Of a stretch of 21,281 nt of DNA, positions 8,729 through 15,122 are shown piece after piece. Source of the stretch: a bacterium (GTDB lineage Bacteria; Chloroflexota; Dormibacteria; UBA8260; Bog-877); contig JAJYWT010000141.1 in assembly GCA_021791345.1 (NCBI GenBank), positions 1 through 21,281 on the forward strand, read 5' to 3'. The translations under genes were made by a program, and so were the position numbers. Under the pieces are notes generated by a model. The model had not been told where the DNA came from. It saw only the letters and a list, made by a program, of their open reading frames with translations, and searched no databases. Each line of letters starts with the position of its first letter. Position 1 is the first letter of the stretch.

Positions 8729-9864
8729 AGGATCTGCCCCAGGAGCTCAGAGTCGCCACCAGGGTCGTCCATGGCTCGCGGTTCCGCGACCCCCAGACGG
8801 GAGCGCTGACCCCGCCACTGGTGGTCTCCGCCACCTTCGATCACGCCAACCCGTCCGGCCTCAGCTACGGGCGGGACCACAATCCGACCTGGGCACTCCT
8901 GGAGCAGGCGGTGGCGGAGCTGGAGGAGGGGACCCAGGGGATCGCGTTCAGCTCGGGGATGGCCGCGGTGGCGGCGGTGCTGGAGCTGGCGCCCGATGGG
9001 GGTGCGGTGGTGGTGGCCAAGGATTCCTACACCGGCAGCCGGCTGCTGTTGGAGGAGCTTGGCCGGCGGGGCCGCTGCCAGGTCCGCCTCGTCGACGCGA
9101 CCGATCTGGCAGAGGTCGAGGCCGCGGTGCGGGGTGCGGCCCTGGTGTTGGTGGAGACCCTGGGCAACCCTCTGCTCACCGTGCCGGATCTGGCGGGCTG
9201 CGCCGAGGTGGCGCACCGAAGCGGAGCTCTGCTGGCGGTCGACAACACCATGGCGACCCCCTTGGTGTGCCGCCCCCTCGGGCTCGGCGCGGACCTGGTG
9301 ATCCACTCCGCGTCCAAGTACATCGGCGGGCATGATGACCTCATCCTGGGGATCGTTCTGGCCCGCGACCTTGCGCTCGCCGAACGGCTGCGCCACCACC
9401 GGACCAGCCGTGGGGGTTGTCCCGGGCAGCTGGAGGCATGGCTCGCGCTCAGGGGGCTGCGGACCCTCGACGTGAGGCTGCAACGGCAGATGGGGAACGC
9501 GAGCTGGCTGGCGATGAGGCTCAAGGAGCATCCGGCGATCCAGCGGGTGCTCTACCCCGGGCTGCCCGGCCACCCCCAGCACGAGCTGGCGAAGTCCCGA
9601 TTGCAGGCGGGCTTCGGCGCCATGCTCGCTATGGAGCTTCGAGCCGACGCCCCAACCACCGAGCGCTTCTGCGCCGCGACCACGGTCTGGGCCAACGCCA
9701 CCAGCCTGGGTTCGGTCGGGTCCTTGCTGGAGCGCCGAGGCCGCTGGCAGGGGGAGGAGCACCTGCCCCCCGGCCTGGTCCGGATGTCGGTCGGCATCGA
9801 GGACCGCTCCGACCTTCTCGCCGACCTGCTTCAGGCGCTGTCCGCGGCCGGCTTGCCCGGCTGA
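8725..9864 (+). CDS. Cys/Met metabolism PLP-dependent enzyme (cystathionine gamma-synthase/gamma-lyase family)
   Basis: A 379-residue fold-type I enzyme, the usual length for MetB/MetC/CGL relatives. The start is the TTG at 8725: it overlaps the previous stop as TTGA and has AGGAG (8715-8719) five bases before it, while an extended reading further upstream would run through the lyase gene. Motifs: SYGRDHNPT at 47-55 (Tyr and Arg binding the phosphate of the neighbouring subunit's PLP), FSSGMAA at 75-81, VETLGNP at 143-149, VDNT at 172-175 (Asp173 to the pyridine nitrogen) and SASKYIGGHDD at 195-205 with Lys198 as the PLP lysine. The C-terminal VRMSVGIED is typical. Synthase, gamma-lyase and methionine lyase cannot be told apart by eye. 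Its 3' end overlaps the convergent tetR gene by 34 bases. Confidence 0.93.
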   Translation: MKDLPQELRVATRVVHGSRFRDPQTGALTPPLVVSATFDHANPSGLSYGRDHNPTWALLEQAVAELEEGTQGIAFSSGMAAVAAVLELAPDGGAVVVAKDSYTGSRLLLEELGRRGRCQVRLVDATDLAEVEAAVRGAALVLVETLGNPLLTVPDLAGCAEVAHRSGALLAVDNTMATPLVCRPLGLGADLVIHSASKYIGGHDDLILGIVLARDLALAERLRHHRTSRGGCPGQLEAWLALRGLRTLDVRLQRQMGNASWLAMRLKEHPAIQRVLYPGLPGHPQHELAKSRLQAGFGAMLAMELRADAPTTERFCAATTVWANATSLGSVGSLLERRGRWQGEEHLPPGLVRMSVGIEDRSDLLADLLQALSAAGLPG

Positions 9865-10481
9865 GCGCCGGTGGAGGTGACGCGGGTGACCAGGGCCAAG
9901 AGCGCCGCCCGCACCTGAGCGAGGTCCAACTCCGGACCCGCCACCGCCCACTCCATGACGACCCCGTCCAGGAGCATGGCGATGGCACGGGCCAGGGCGG
10001 CGGTTGGCATCGCCTCGGGCAGGTCCTTGGCCGCGATCCGAGCCGCCAGGAAGGACTCGACGAAGGAGGTGATCACCTCTCGGCGCAGGCGCAGGGAGGC
10101 CCGGATCACCTCATTGGTCGGAGCCTCCGCCATCGCGCCCAGGAGCAGCCCCGCGCCGCCCTCGGCGTCCAACCGGTCCAGGTAGAAGTCGATCGCATGC
10201 TCCAGCCACAGCCGGGGGTCGGAGATGAGCTCCAGTTCCGCGCGCAGTCCCTCCGCCTCCGCCTTCGTCTCCAGGCTGCAGATGGCGGTGTACAGCTCCG
10301 CCTTGCTGGTGAAGTAGCGGTAGAGCAGGCCGACCGAAACCCCGCACTCGGCGGCGATCTCAGGAACGCTGGTGCCCTGCATCCCGGACCGCGCGAAGGC
10401 CCGCTTGGCCCCTTCCAGGATCCGGCGGCGAACCTGGTCAGCATGAGCCGTGCTCTTTTCCGACAGCCCCTCCGAGATGAT
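9831..10481 (-). CDS. TetR/AcrR-family transcriptional regulator, apparently starting at ATC
   Basis: A 216-residue TetR repressor. Residues 17-57 form the DNA-binding domain: VRRRILEGAKRAFARSG, then the helix-turn-helix TSVPEIAAECGVSVGLLYRYF. The first in-frame ATG (residue 34, base 10382) falls inside this domain, so a start there would destroy it. Upstream in frame no ATG, GTG or TTG occurs. Instead a perfect AGGAGG (10489-10494) sits seven bases before an ATC at 10481, giving a normal-length protein; a CTG at 10466 is the alternative but has poor Shine-Dalgarno spacing. The rest (about 60-216) is the variable ligand-binding and dimer domain. It diverges from an MMPL exporter and flanks a 24-bp palindrome, so it most likely represses that exporter and itself until a ligand binds. 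Confidence 0.88.
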   Translation of the reverse strand: MISEGLSEKSTAHADQVRRRILEGAKRAFARSGMQGTSVPEIAAECGVSVGLLYRYFTSKAELYTAICSLETKAEAEGLRAELELISDPRLWLEHAIDFYLDRLDAEGGAGLLLGAMAEAPTNEVIRASLRLRREVITSFVESFLAARIAAKDLPEAMPTAALARAIAMLLDGVVMEWAVAGPELDLAQVRAALLALVTRVTSTGAQPGKPAADSA

Positions 10482-10488
10482 GGCGAAA

Positions 10489-10494
10489 CCTCCT
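10489..10494 (-). promoter_or_regulatory. Shine-Dalgarno of tetR that points to an ATC start
   Basis: On the minus strand this reads AGGAGG, a full anti-16S match, and is followed by TTTCGCC and then ATC ATC. The seven-base spacing is optimal. It is the best Shine-Dalgarno in this intergenic region and decides the start of the tetR gene. Confidence 0.7.
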
Positions 10495-10533
10495 GGAGCG
10501 CCCCCCGTCGGGCACCTGATATGCTTTGAGTCT

Positions 10534-10557
10534 ACATGAATGAATATTCATTCATGT
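10534..10557. promoter_or_regulatory. Perfect 24-bp palindrome, probable TetR operator
   Basis: ACATGAATGAAT is followed immediately by its exact reverse complement, a gapless 24-bp palindrome. It is strikingly AT-rich for this genome and lies in the only gap between tetR and the divergent exporter gene, 40-53 bases from each start. It contains the repeated GAATGAAT/ATTCATTC core. Many TetR regulators bind such sites as dimers or pairs of dimers. Likely promoters for both genes overlap it, although I cannot assign clean -35/-10 pairs. Confidence 0.85.
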
Positions 10558-10594
10558 TGTTCCCAGGAGCCACGGCAGCTTAGGAGCGGGGCGC

Positions 10595-12874
10595 TTGTTT
10601 CATCGGCTGGGACGCTTCACCTACCGGCACCGCAGGGTGATCCCCGGGGCGGCTGTCGCACTGATGGTGGTCCTGCTCCTGCTCTCCGTCCCCCTCGGGG
10701 GCCAGCTCGAGGCGGGCGGCTTCTCGGTGCCCGGCTCCCAGAGCCAGCGGGCCACCGAGCTGCTCGCCCAGCACTTCGGAGCCGCCAAGACGCAGCTGCT
10801 GCTGGTCTATCGCAGCCCGACCGCGAACGCTGCCAGTCCCACGGTGCAGCAGGCGGTCGACCGCAGCTTCGAGCGCCTGGCCAGGCGCCCCCAGGTGGCC
10901 AGTGTGCTCGACTACAGCAACACCAAGGACCCGGTGTTCATTGGCGCCCACGGCCATGACACCTTTGCCGTCATCAACCTCAAGCTGGGGGAGACCGCCG
11001 CCACCAACCAGCTGAAGTCGCTGACCTCCTACATCGAGCCCCCGCCGGGCCTGCACATGTGGGTCACCGGGGCCCCCGCCATCGACGCCCTCTACAACAG
11101 CGGCCTGGAGCAGCAGCTGAAGCGGGCCGAGGTGATCGCCCTGCCGGTCTCGCTGCTGCTGCTGCTGGTGGTGTTCGGGTCGGTGATCGCGGCTCTGCTG
11201 CCGCTGGTGATCGCCGGGCTGTCGGTCCCGACCGCGCTGGCGGTCATCAGCCTGTTGGCCGCCCACCTGGGCATGTCCATCTTCGTCACCAACGTCGCCA
11301 CCATCATCGGGCTGGGGCTGGCGATCGACTACTCACTCTTCTTCGTCAAACGCTTCCGGGAGGAGCTGAGCCACTCCGGGGTGGAGCAGGCGGTCGCGGC
11401 CGCCACCGGGAGTGCGGGCAAGGCGGTCGCGATCTCCGGCACCGCGGTGGCGGTGGGGCTGAGCTCCTTGACCCTGTTCCCCGCCTCGGCCCTGCGCAGC
11501 ATGGGAATCGGGGGGGTCGTGGTGGTCGCCTGCACCCTTCTGTTCGCCCTCACCGCTCTGCCCGCCATCCTCTCGTCGCTGGGCCCCCGGATCAACAGGT
11601 TCAGCGTCCGCCGGAGCCTGCACCGGGCCGCCCGTCCCGCCGACCATCACTCCAGCTTCTGGGGGTGGGTGGCCGAGCGGGTCATGCGGCACCCGATCCT
11701 GATCGCGGGCCCCACCGTCCTGGTGCTGCTCGCGGCGGGGACCCCATTCCTCAGCCTGCGACTCTCCACCGGCAGCAGCGTGAGCGAGATCCCACAGGGG
11801 CCCGCGCGCACCGGATACGCACTGCTGAACTACGATTTCCCGCAGGCTGGTGGCGTCGACGACATGACCCTGGTGGTGGACTACCGCCATTCCCTCGACG
11901 GCAGGCTGTCGGCGCTCCAGGAGCGGCAGCTCGGCGCCTACCTGAGCCGGCTGCGAACGGTCCGCGGGGTGCAGGCGCTCCAGGGGGTTCTGACCCCACC
12001 GCCGGGGATGGCGAGCGGCCGGTACCTGCAGCTGCTCCAGCTGTCCCCGGCCCAGCGCCCCGCTGCGCTCAACTCCTACATCGACTCCAACCTGGCCGGG
12101 CCGATCGCGCAGGTCGAGGTCGCCAACAGCTATGGCCCCGACTCCAGGGCCGGGGCCGAGCTGGTGCATCACCTCCGTGCCGTCGGCGCTCCACCCGGGG
12201 CCAGGACCCTGCTCACCGGGGGAGCGGCCCAATCGGTCGACTTCATCGATGCCTTTGCCGCCACCATTCCGTGGGCGGTGTTGCTGGTGGTGGCGGTCAC
12301 CATGGTGGTGCTCTTCCTCACCTTCGGGTCGGTGGTGCTGCCGATCAAGGCCGTCCTGATGAGCATGATCTCGATCAGCGCCGCCTTCGGGGCGATGGTC
12401 TGGATATTCCAGCAGGGGCACCTCTCCAACGTGCTCGGCTTCACCCCACCGGGCTCCATCACGGCGACCGATCCGGTGCTGATGTTCGCCATCATCTTCG
12501 GCCTCTCTATGGACTACGAGGTCTTCCTGCTCACCCGGATCAGGGAGCGCTACCTGGCCACCGGGGACAACCGGCGCTCGGTGGCGGAGGGGCTGGCCGC
12601 CACCGGTGGCGTGATCAGCTCGGCTGCGCTCATCATGATCACGGTCTTCGCCGCCTTTGCCCTGGGTCACGTGCTCGACATCCAGATCCTGGGGGTGGGG
12701 ATGGCGATCGCGGTCGCCGTGGACGCCACCCTGGTGCGGGGGGTGGTGGTGCCGGCGGTGATGCGACTTCTGGGCGGTGCCAACTGGTGGGCGCCGACCG
12801 GGGTGCGGAGCTGGATTTCCCGGCTTGGCTTCTACGAGGAGTCGAATTCGGAGCTCACCCGGGATCCGGTCTGA
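10595..12874 (+). CDS. MMPL/RND-family exporter
   Basis: A 759-residue membrane protein with the duplicated MMPL layout: TM1 near 14-32, a large extracytoplasmic loop to about 180, five membrane helices to about 330, then a second TM near 370, a second loop, and five more helices to about 745. The proton-relay motifs GLGLAIDYSLFFVKRFREE (Asp245) and GLSMDYEVFLLTRIRE (Asp640) match the GxxxDY motif of MMPL proteins. These export lipids or hydrophobic compounds using proton flux. The TTG start is supported by AGGAG (10582-10586) eight bases upstream and by a typical MFHRLGRFTYRHR-like opening. Control by the divergent TetR suggests an inducible efflux or lipid-export role; the substrate is unknown. 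Confidence 0.93.
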   Translation: MFHRLGRFTYRHRRVIPGAAVALMVVLLLLSVPLGGQLEAGGFSVPGSQSQRATELLAQHFGAAKTQLLLVYRSPTANAASPTVQQAVDRSFERLARRPQVASVLDYSNTKDPVFIGAHGHDTFAVINLKLGETAATNQLKSLTSYIEPPPGLHMWVTGAPAIDALYNSGLEQQLKRAEVIALPVSLLLLLVVFGSVIAALLPLVIAGLSVPTALAVISLLAAHLGMSIFVTNVATIIGLGLAIDYSLFFVKRFREELSHSGVEQAVAAATGSAGKAVAISGTAVAVGLSSLTLFPASALRSMGIGGVVVVACTLLFALTALPAILSSLGPRINRFSVRRSLHRAARPADHHSSFWGWVAERVMRHPILIAGPTVLVLLAAGTPFLSLRLSTGSSVSEIPQGPARTGYALLNYDFPQAGGVDDMTLVVDYRHSLDGRLSALQERQLGAYLSRLRTVRGVQALQGVLTPPPGMASGRYLQLLQLSPAQRPAALNSYIDSNLAGPIAQVEVANSYGPDSRAGAELVHHLRAVGAPPGARTLLTGGAAQSVDFIDAFAATIPWAVLLVVAVTMVVLFLTFGSVVLPIKAVLMSMISISAAFGAMVWIFQQGHLSNVLGFTPPGSITATDPVLMFAIIFGLSMDYEVFLLTRIRERYLATGDNRRSVAEGLAATGGVISSAALIMITVFAAFALGHVLDIQILGVGMAIAVAVDATLVRGVVVPAVMRLLGGANWWAPTGVRSWISRLGFYEESNSELTRDPV

Positions 12875-12894
12875 ATCCGCGCTGGGGGCTGACT

Positions 12895-12923
12895 TTGCGC
12901 CAGCTCGGGATATAGTTGATAAT
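12895..12923 (+). promoter_or_regulatory. Promoter of the small helical protein, apparently leaderless
   Basis: TTGCGC (12895-12900), a 17-base spacer and GATAAT (12918-12923) form the best -35/-10 pair in the window. The GTG at 12930 follows by exactly six bases. A second overlapping option is CTGACT (12889-12894) with TATAGT (12911-12916) at 16 bases, which would give a leader of only a few bases. Confidence 0.55.
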
Positions 12924-12929
12924 TCCCCG

Positions 12930-13286
12930 GTGATCATGGGCACCGAGGAGATGACCGACCGGCGCGCCCACCTGCGCCGCCTCGACGACATCCTGGAGGC
13001 TCTGGAGCAGCTCAACCTCAGCGAGGCGGCGGAGCTGCCCGAGCGGGTGGTTAGGTCGCTGGCCGCGCATGACATCCCGGTGGAGGACGGGGTCGAGATC
13101 AGAGTCCTGATCGAGCGGGTGTGGCGCAAGCAGGAGAGCCACATGCTCAGCCCCCGCCAGGAGCGGCGGCGCAGCAGCTCCCGGCGGGCCCACTCGCGCC
13201 GACCCCCCGGTCATGACGTGATCGAGAGCATCCTCCGCCAGGGAGGGCGCGGTCCGGCCCCGGGGATGGGCGGCTCTGCGGAGTGA
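12930..13286 (+). CDS. Small helical protein with a basic tail; function unknown
   Basis: A 118-residue protein from GTG 12930, or 116 from the in-frame ATG at 12936. I do not recognise it. Residues about 10-65 are strongly amphipathic and helical (LRRLDDILEALEQLNLSEA, then ERVVRSLAAHD), like a dimerising coiled coil or a helical adaptor. About 80-100 is a very basic stretch with Arg, Ser and His (QERRRSSSRRAHSRR) that could bind nucleic acid. The C-terminus is Gly/Pro-rich. It has no signal peptide. No Shine-Dalgarno precedes it, but a strong promoter places the transcription start at the GTG. It lies between the exporter and the DUF664 gene, with 51 bases to the latter. Function could be regulatory, but that is a guess. 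Confidence 0.65.
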   Translation: MIMGTEEMTDRRAHLRRLDDILEALEQLNLSEAAELPERVVRSLAAHDIPVEDGVEIRVLIERVWRKQESHMLSPRQERRRSSSRRAHSRRPPGHDVIESILRQGGRGPAPGMGGSAE

Positions 13287-13337
13287 CCCCGGCTCAGGCC
13301 GGTAGACTCTGCCCCATGGGAGGAGAACGCCGGCACC

Positions 13338-13979
13338 ATGCCCGGGAGTGCCACCTGCGAGCAGCTGGTGGCTGAGCCGCGTCCTCCGGAGCCAACCCGG
13401 CGGACGGCCCGACGGGCGGACATGTTCACTGCGGACGGCCGTCCTTCCCCCGACGATCCGCGCGAGCACGGACCGAGGTTGGGCGACGAGCGCACCACGC
13501 TCGCTGAGGCGCTGCGCTGCCTGCGTCTGACGCTCCGGATGAAGTGCTCTGATCTCGATGCCGAGGCGCTGGCGCGACGTTCCGTCCCCCCGTCGACGAT
13601 GTCGCTGCTGGGACTGGTGCGCCATCTGGCCGAGTCAGAGCGGGGGACCTTCCGGGGGATGATGGCGGGACAGTCGGCCCCCGCGCTCTTCTGCTCGGAG
13701 ACCGACCGCGATGGCGATTTCGATGGGGCGACCCCCGACCCCACGGTGGTGGCTGAGGCCTGGAGCGCATGGGAGGAGGAGGTGGAGTTCTCCACCCGGC
13801 TGGTGGCCGAGGCGGCAAGTCTTGACGTCAGAGGCGACGATCCTGACAACCGGCATGGCAGTGGGGGCGGGCCGATGTCCCTGCGCGAAGCGCTGGTCGG
13901 AATGATCGTGGAGTATGCCCGCCACATGGGCCACGCCGACCTCCTCCGCGAGCGGATAGACGGGCGCATCGGCCAGTAG
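13338..13979 (+). CDS. DinB-fold protein, DUF664 type
   Basis: A 213-residue protein whose middle and end match DUF664: DERTTLAEALRCLRLTL near 50-66, SVPPSTMSLLGLVRHLAESE at 82-101 and EYARHMGHADLLRERIDG at 192-209. His96, His196 and His199 are candidate metal ligands of the DinB four-helix bundle; relatives include thiol-dependent S-transferases, but most DUF664 members are uncharacterised. The start is uncertain. ATG 13338 has GGAGGAG about twelve bases upstream, slightly far; ATG 13422 (185 residues) removes a 28-residue Arg/Pro-rich front that does not look like the family but lacks a Shine-Dalgarno. The TAGACT at 13303-13308 may be its -10. No thiol-pathway gene is adjacent. Confidence 0.85.
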   Translation: MPGSATCEQLVAEPRPPEPTRRTARRADMFTADGRPSPDDPREHGPRLGDERTTLAEALRCLRLTLRMKCSDLDAEALARRSVPPSTMSLLGLVRHLAESERGTFRGMMAGQSAPALFCSETDRDGDFDGATPDPTVVAEAWSAWEEEVEFSTRLVAEAASLDVRGDDPDNRHGSGGGPMSLREALVGMIVEYARHMGHADLLRERIDGRIGQ

Positions 13980-14171
13980 CCCGTCCGACCTGACCAGCGC
14001 TGCTCAGGGGGGCCGGTGGCCGGGAGTCGAAGTTCCCCGGGCCCGCGACCCGGCCTTGCGATGGGCACCGGCTCCGCAGCGACGGTGAGCCGCCGTCAGC
14101 CGCGCAGCCGGACCCGGGGAAGCGGGTGCCGCGCGTGCGGAAAGTCACCAGGCGAGCCCGCGGCGCAGCGC

Positions 14172-14216
14172 TGAAACCGCTGGGTTTTTGGGGATAATTA
14201 TTCCTTAGTGGTTTCA
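14172..14216. promoter_or_regulatory. Nested AT-rich inverted repeat upstream of pstB
   Basis: TGAAACCGCT (14172-14181) pairs with AGTGGTTTCA (14207-14216), ten pairs with one G-T. Between them lies GGGATAATTATTCC (14191-14204), itself palindromic except for one symmetric pair. The block ends 25 bases before the presumed pstB -10 box. It could be an operator for a phosphate-response regulator; I see no repeated PHO-box half-sites. Confidence 0.5.
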
Positions 14217-14241
14217 TAGCGCGGACATAATCTCGGCTCCC

Positions 14242-14247
14242 TACGAT
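14242..14247 (+). promoter_or_regulatory. Possible -10 box of a leaderless pst promoter
   Basis: TACGAT (four of six, TAnnnT core) is followed by six bases and the GTG at 14254, which has no Shine-Dalgarno. An alternative -10, CATAAT (14226-14231), would give a leader of about 16 bases. Neither has a clear -35, as expected for a promoter that needs an activator. Confidence 0.4.
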
Positions 14248-14253
14248 CGCCCC

Positions 14254-15066
14254 GTGGTGACCAGGGCGGCCGGGGCGATGGGGACGGGGAGCCAGCGGGG
14301 CGCGGCAGGCGCTGATGGCGCCGTCGACGTCCGAGACCTGCACGTGCTTTACCGGGAGAAGGAGCTGCTCCGCGGCGTGAACTCCACCTTTCGCCGGAGT
14401 GCGGTGTCCGCGATCGTGGGGCCGACCGGGTGCGGTAAGACCACCCTGCTGCGTTCCATCAATCGGATGCACGACAGCACGCCGGGGATGCGCGTCACCG
14501 GATCGGTGACCATCGGCGGGGAGGATGTCTACGGCCGCGGGGTGGCCGTGCGCGGCTTGCGCCGCAGGGTGGGCATGCTCTTCCAGCGGGCCAATCCGTT
14601 CCCCCAGAGCATCGCCGAGAACGTGTCGCTGGCCCCGCGAGCCCACGGTCTGGTGGGCCGTCACCAGGTCTCCGCCCTGGTCGAGGAACACCTCACGCTG
14701 GTCGGCCTCTGGGACGCGGTCAGGGACCGGCTCAACAGTTCACCGTTCCAGCTCTCGGGCGGCCAGCAGCAGTTGCTGTGTCTCGCTCGCACCCTGGCGC
14801 TGTCACCCGAGGTGCTCCTCCTCGACGAGCCCACCTCCGCGCTCGACCCCGACACCACCGACCACATCGAGGGCCTCATCAAGCGGCTCTCGGCCCGGGT
14901 CACCGTCCTCATCGTCACCCACAACCTCGCTCAGGCGAACCGGATCGGCGACGACGTGCTGTTCCTAATGGCGGGCACGGTCGTCGAGTCCGCCCCGGCG
15001 CAAACCTTCTTTCAGAACCCGGCGGACGAGCGGAGCCGGGCCTATATCAGCGGCCGTATCGGGTGA
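14254..15066 (+). CDS. pstB: Phosphate ABC transporter ATP-binding protein PstB
   Basis: A 270-residue ABC ATPase that powers phosphate uptake through PstC/PstA. Visible: Walker A GPTGCGKTT at 56-64, the PstB-type Q-loop FQRANPFPQSI at 110-120 (Gln111), signature LSGGQ at 167-171, Walker B VLLLDEPTSALDP at 187-199, and H-loop His223. The NPFP after the Q-loop is diagnostic for PstB. Odd point: the usual LSGGQQQR reads LSGGQQQL here, replacing a conserved Arg with Leu174. Residues 1-22 are an extra Gly/Ala-rich front; a start at ATG 14278 would shorten it, but the GTG has a -10-like hexamer six bases upstream. It is first in the cluster, with pstS 56 bases downstream. Confidence 0.93.
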   Translation: MVTRAAGAMGTGSQRGAAGADGAVDVRDLHVLYREKELLRGVNSTFRRSAVSAIVGPTGCGKTTLLRSINRMHDSTPGMRVTGSVTIGGEDVYGRGVAVRGLRRRVGMLFQRANPFPQSIAENVSLAPRAHGLVGRHQVSALVEEHLTLVGLWDAVRDRLNSSPFQLSGGQQQLLCLARTLALSPEVLLLDEPTSALDPDTTDHIEGLIKRLSARVTVLIVTHNLAQANRIGDDVLFLMAGTVVESAPAQTFFQNPADERSRAYISGRIG

Positions 15067-15122
15067 GTTTGGCCCAGCAGCCCTCATCCGCACCCAGAGT
15101 TCATCCAACCAAGGGGATATCC

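Larger units (their letters stand above)
13980..14253. other. Gene-free gap before pstB
   Basis: The first part (to about 14165) is very GC-rich and full of short inverted repeats, such as GACGG/CCGTC around 14079-14097, but matches no RNA class I know. The last 80 bases are abruptly AT-richer and hold the nested inverted repeat and promoter boxes listed separately. No open frame here looks coding. Confidence 0.5.

Noticed and set aside
8452..9951. 499-codon minus-strand frame opposite the lyase and PLP-enzyme genes
   Set aside because: Low-complexity composition and spans parts of two recognisable genes; a shadow frame.
10500..10600. The palindrome region considered as an attachment or insertion site
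   Set aside because: No integrase, transposase or target duplication is present; its position between divergent regulator and exporter explains it better as an operator.
11333..13144. 603-codon open frame on the minus strand opposite the MMPL exporter
   Set aside because: Rich in His, Gln, Gly and Arg with no domain; it is the antisense shadow of a clear membrane protein in GC-rich DNA.
13316..13375. 19-codon ORF starting seven bases after TAGACT, overlapping the start of the DUF664 gene; possible leader peptide
   Set aside because: Its spacing fits a leaderless start, but it has no telling sequence and could equally be chance near the true gene start.
14021..14040. GGGAGTCGAAGTTCCC, resembling a tRNA T-arm on the minus strand
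   Set aside because: Only a 4-bp stem with an 8-base loop, and no acceptor, D-arm or anticodon arm around it.
14095..14165. GGGGAAGCGGGTG near a GC-rich fold, reminiscent of part of a cobalamin riboswitch
   Set aside because: The rest of the consensus, including the GCCACTG core, is absent, and pstB is not an expected target.
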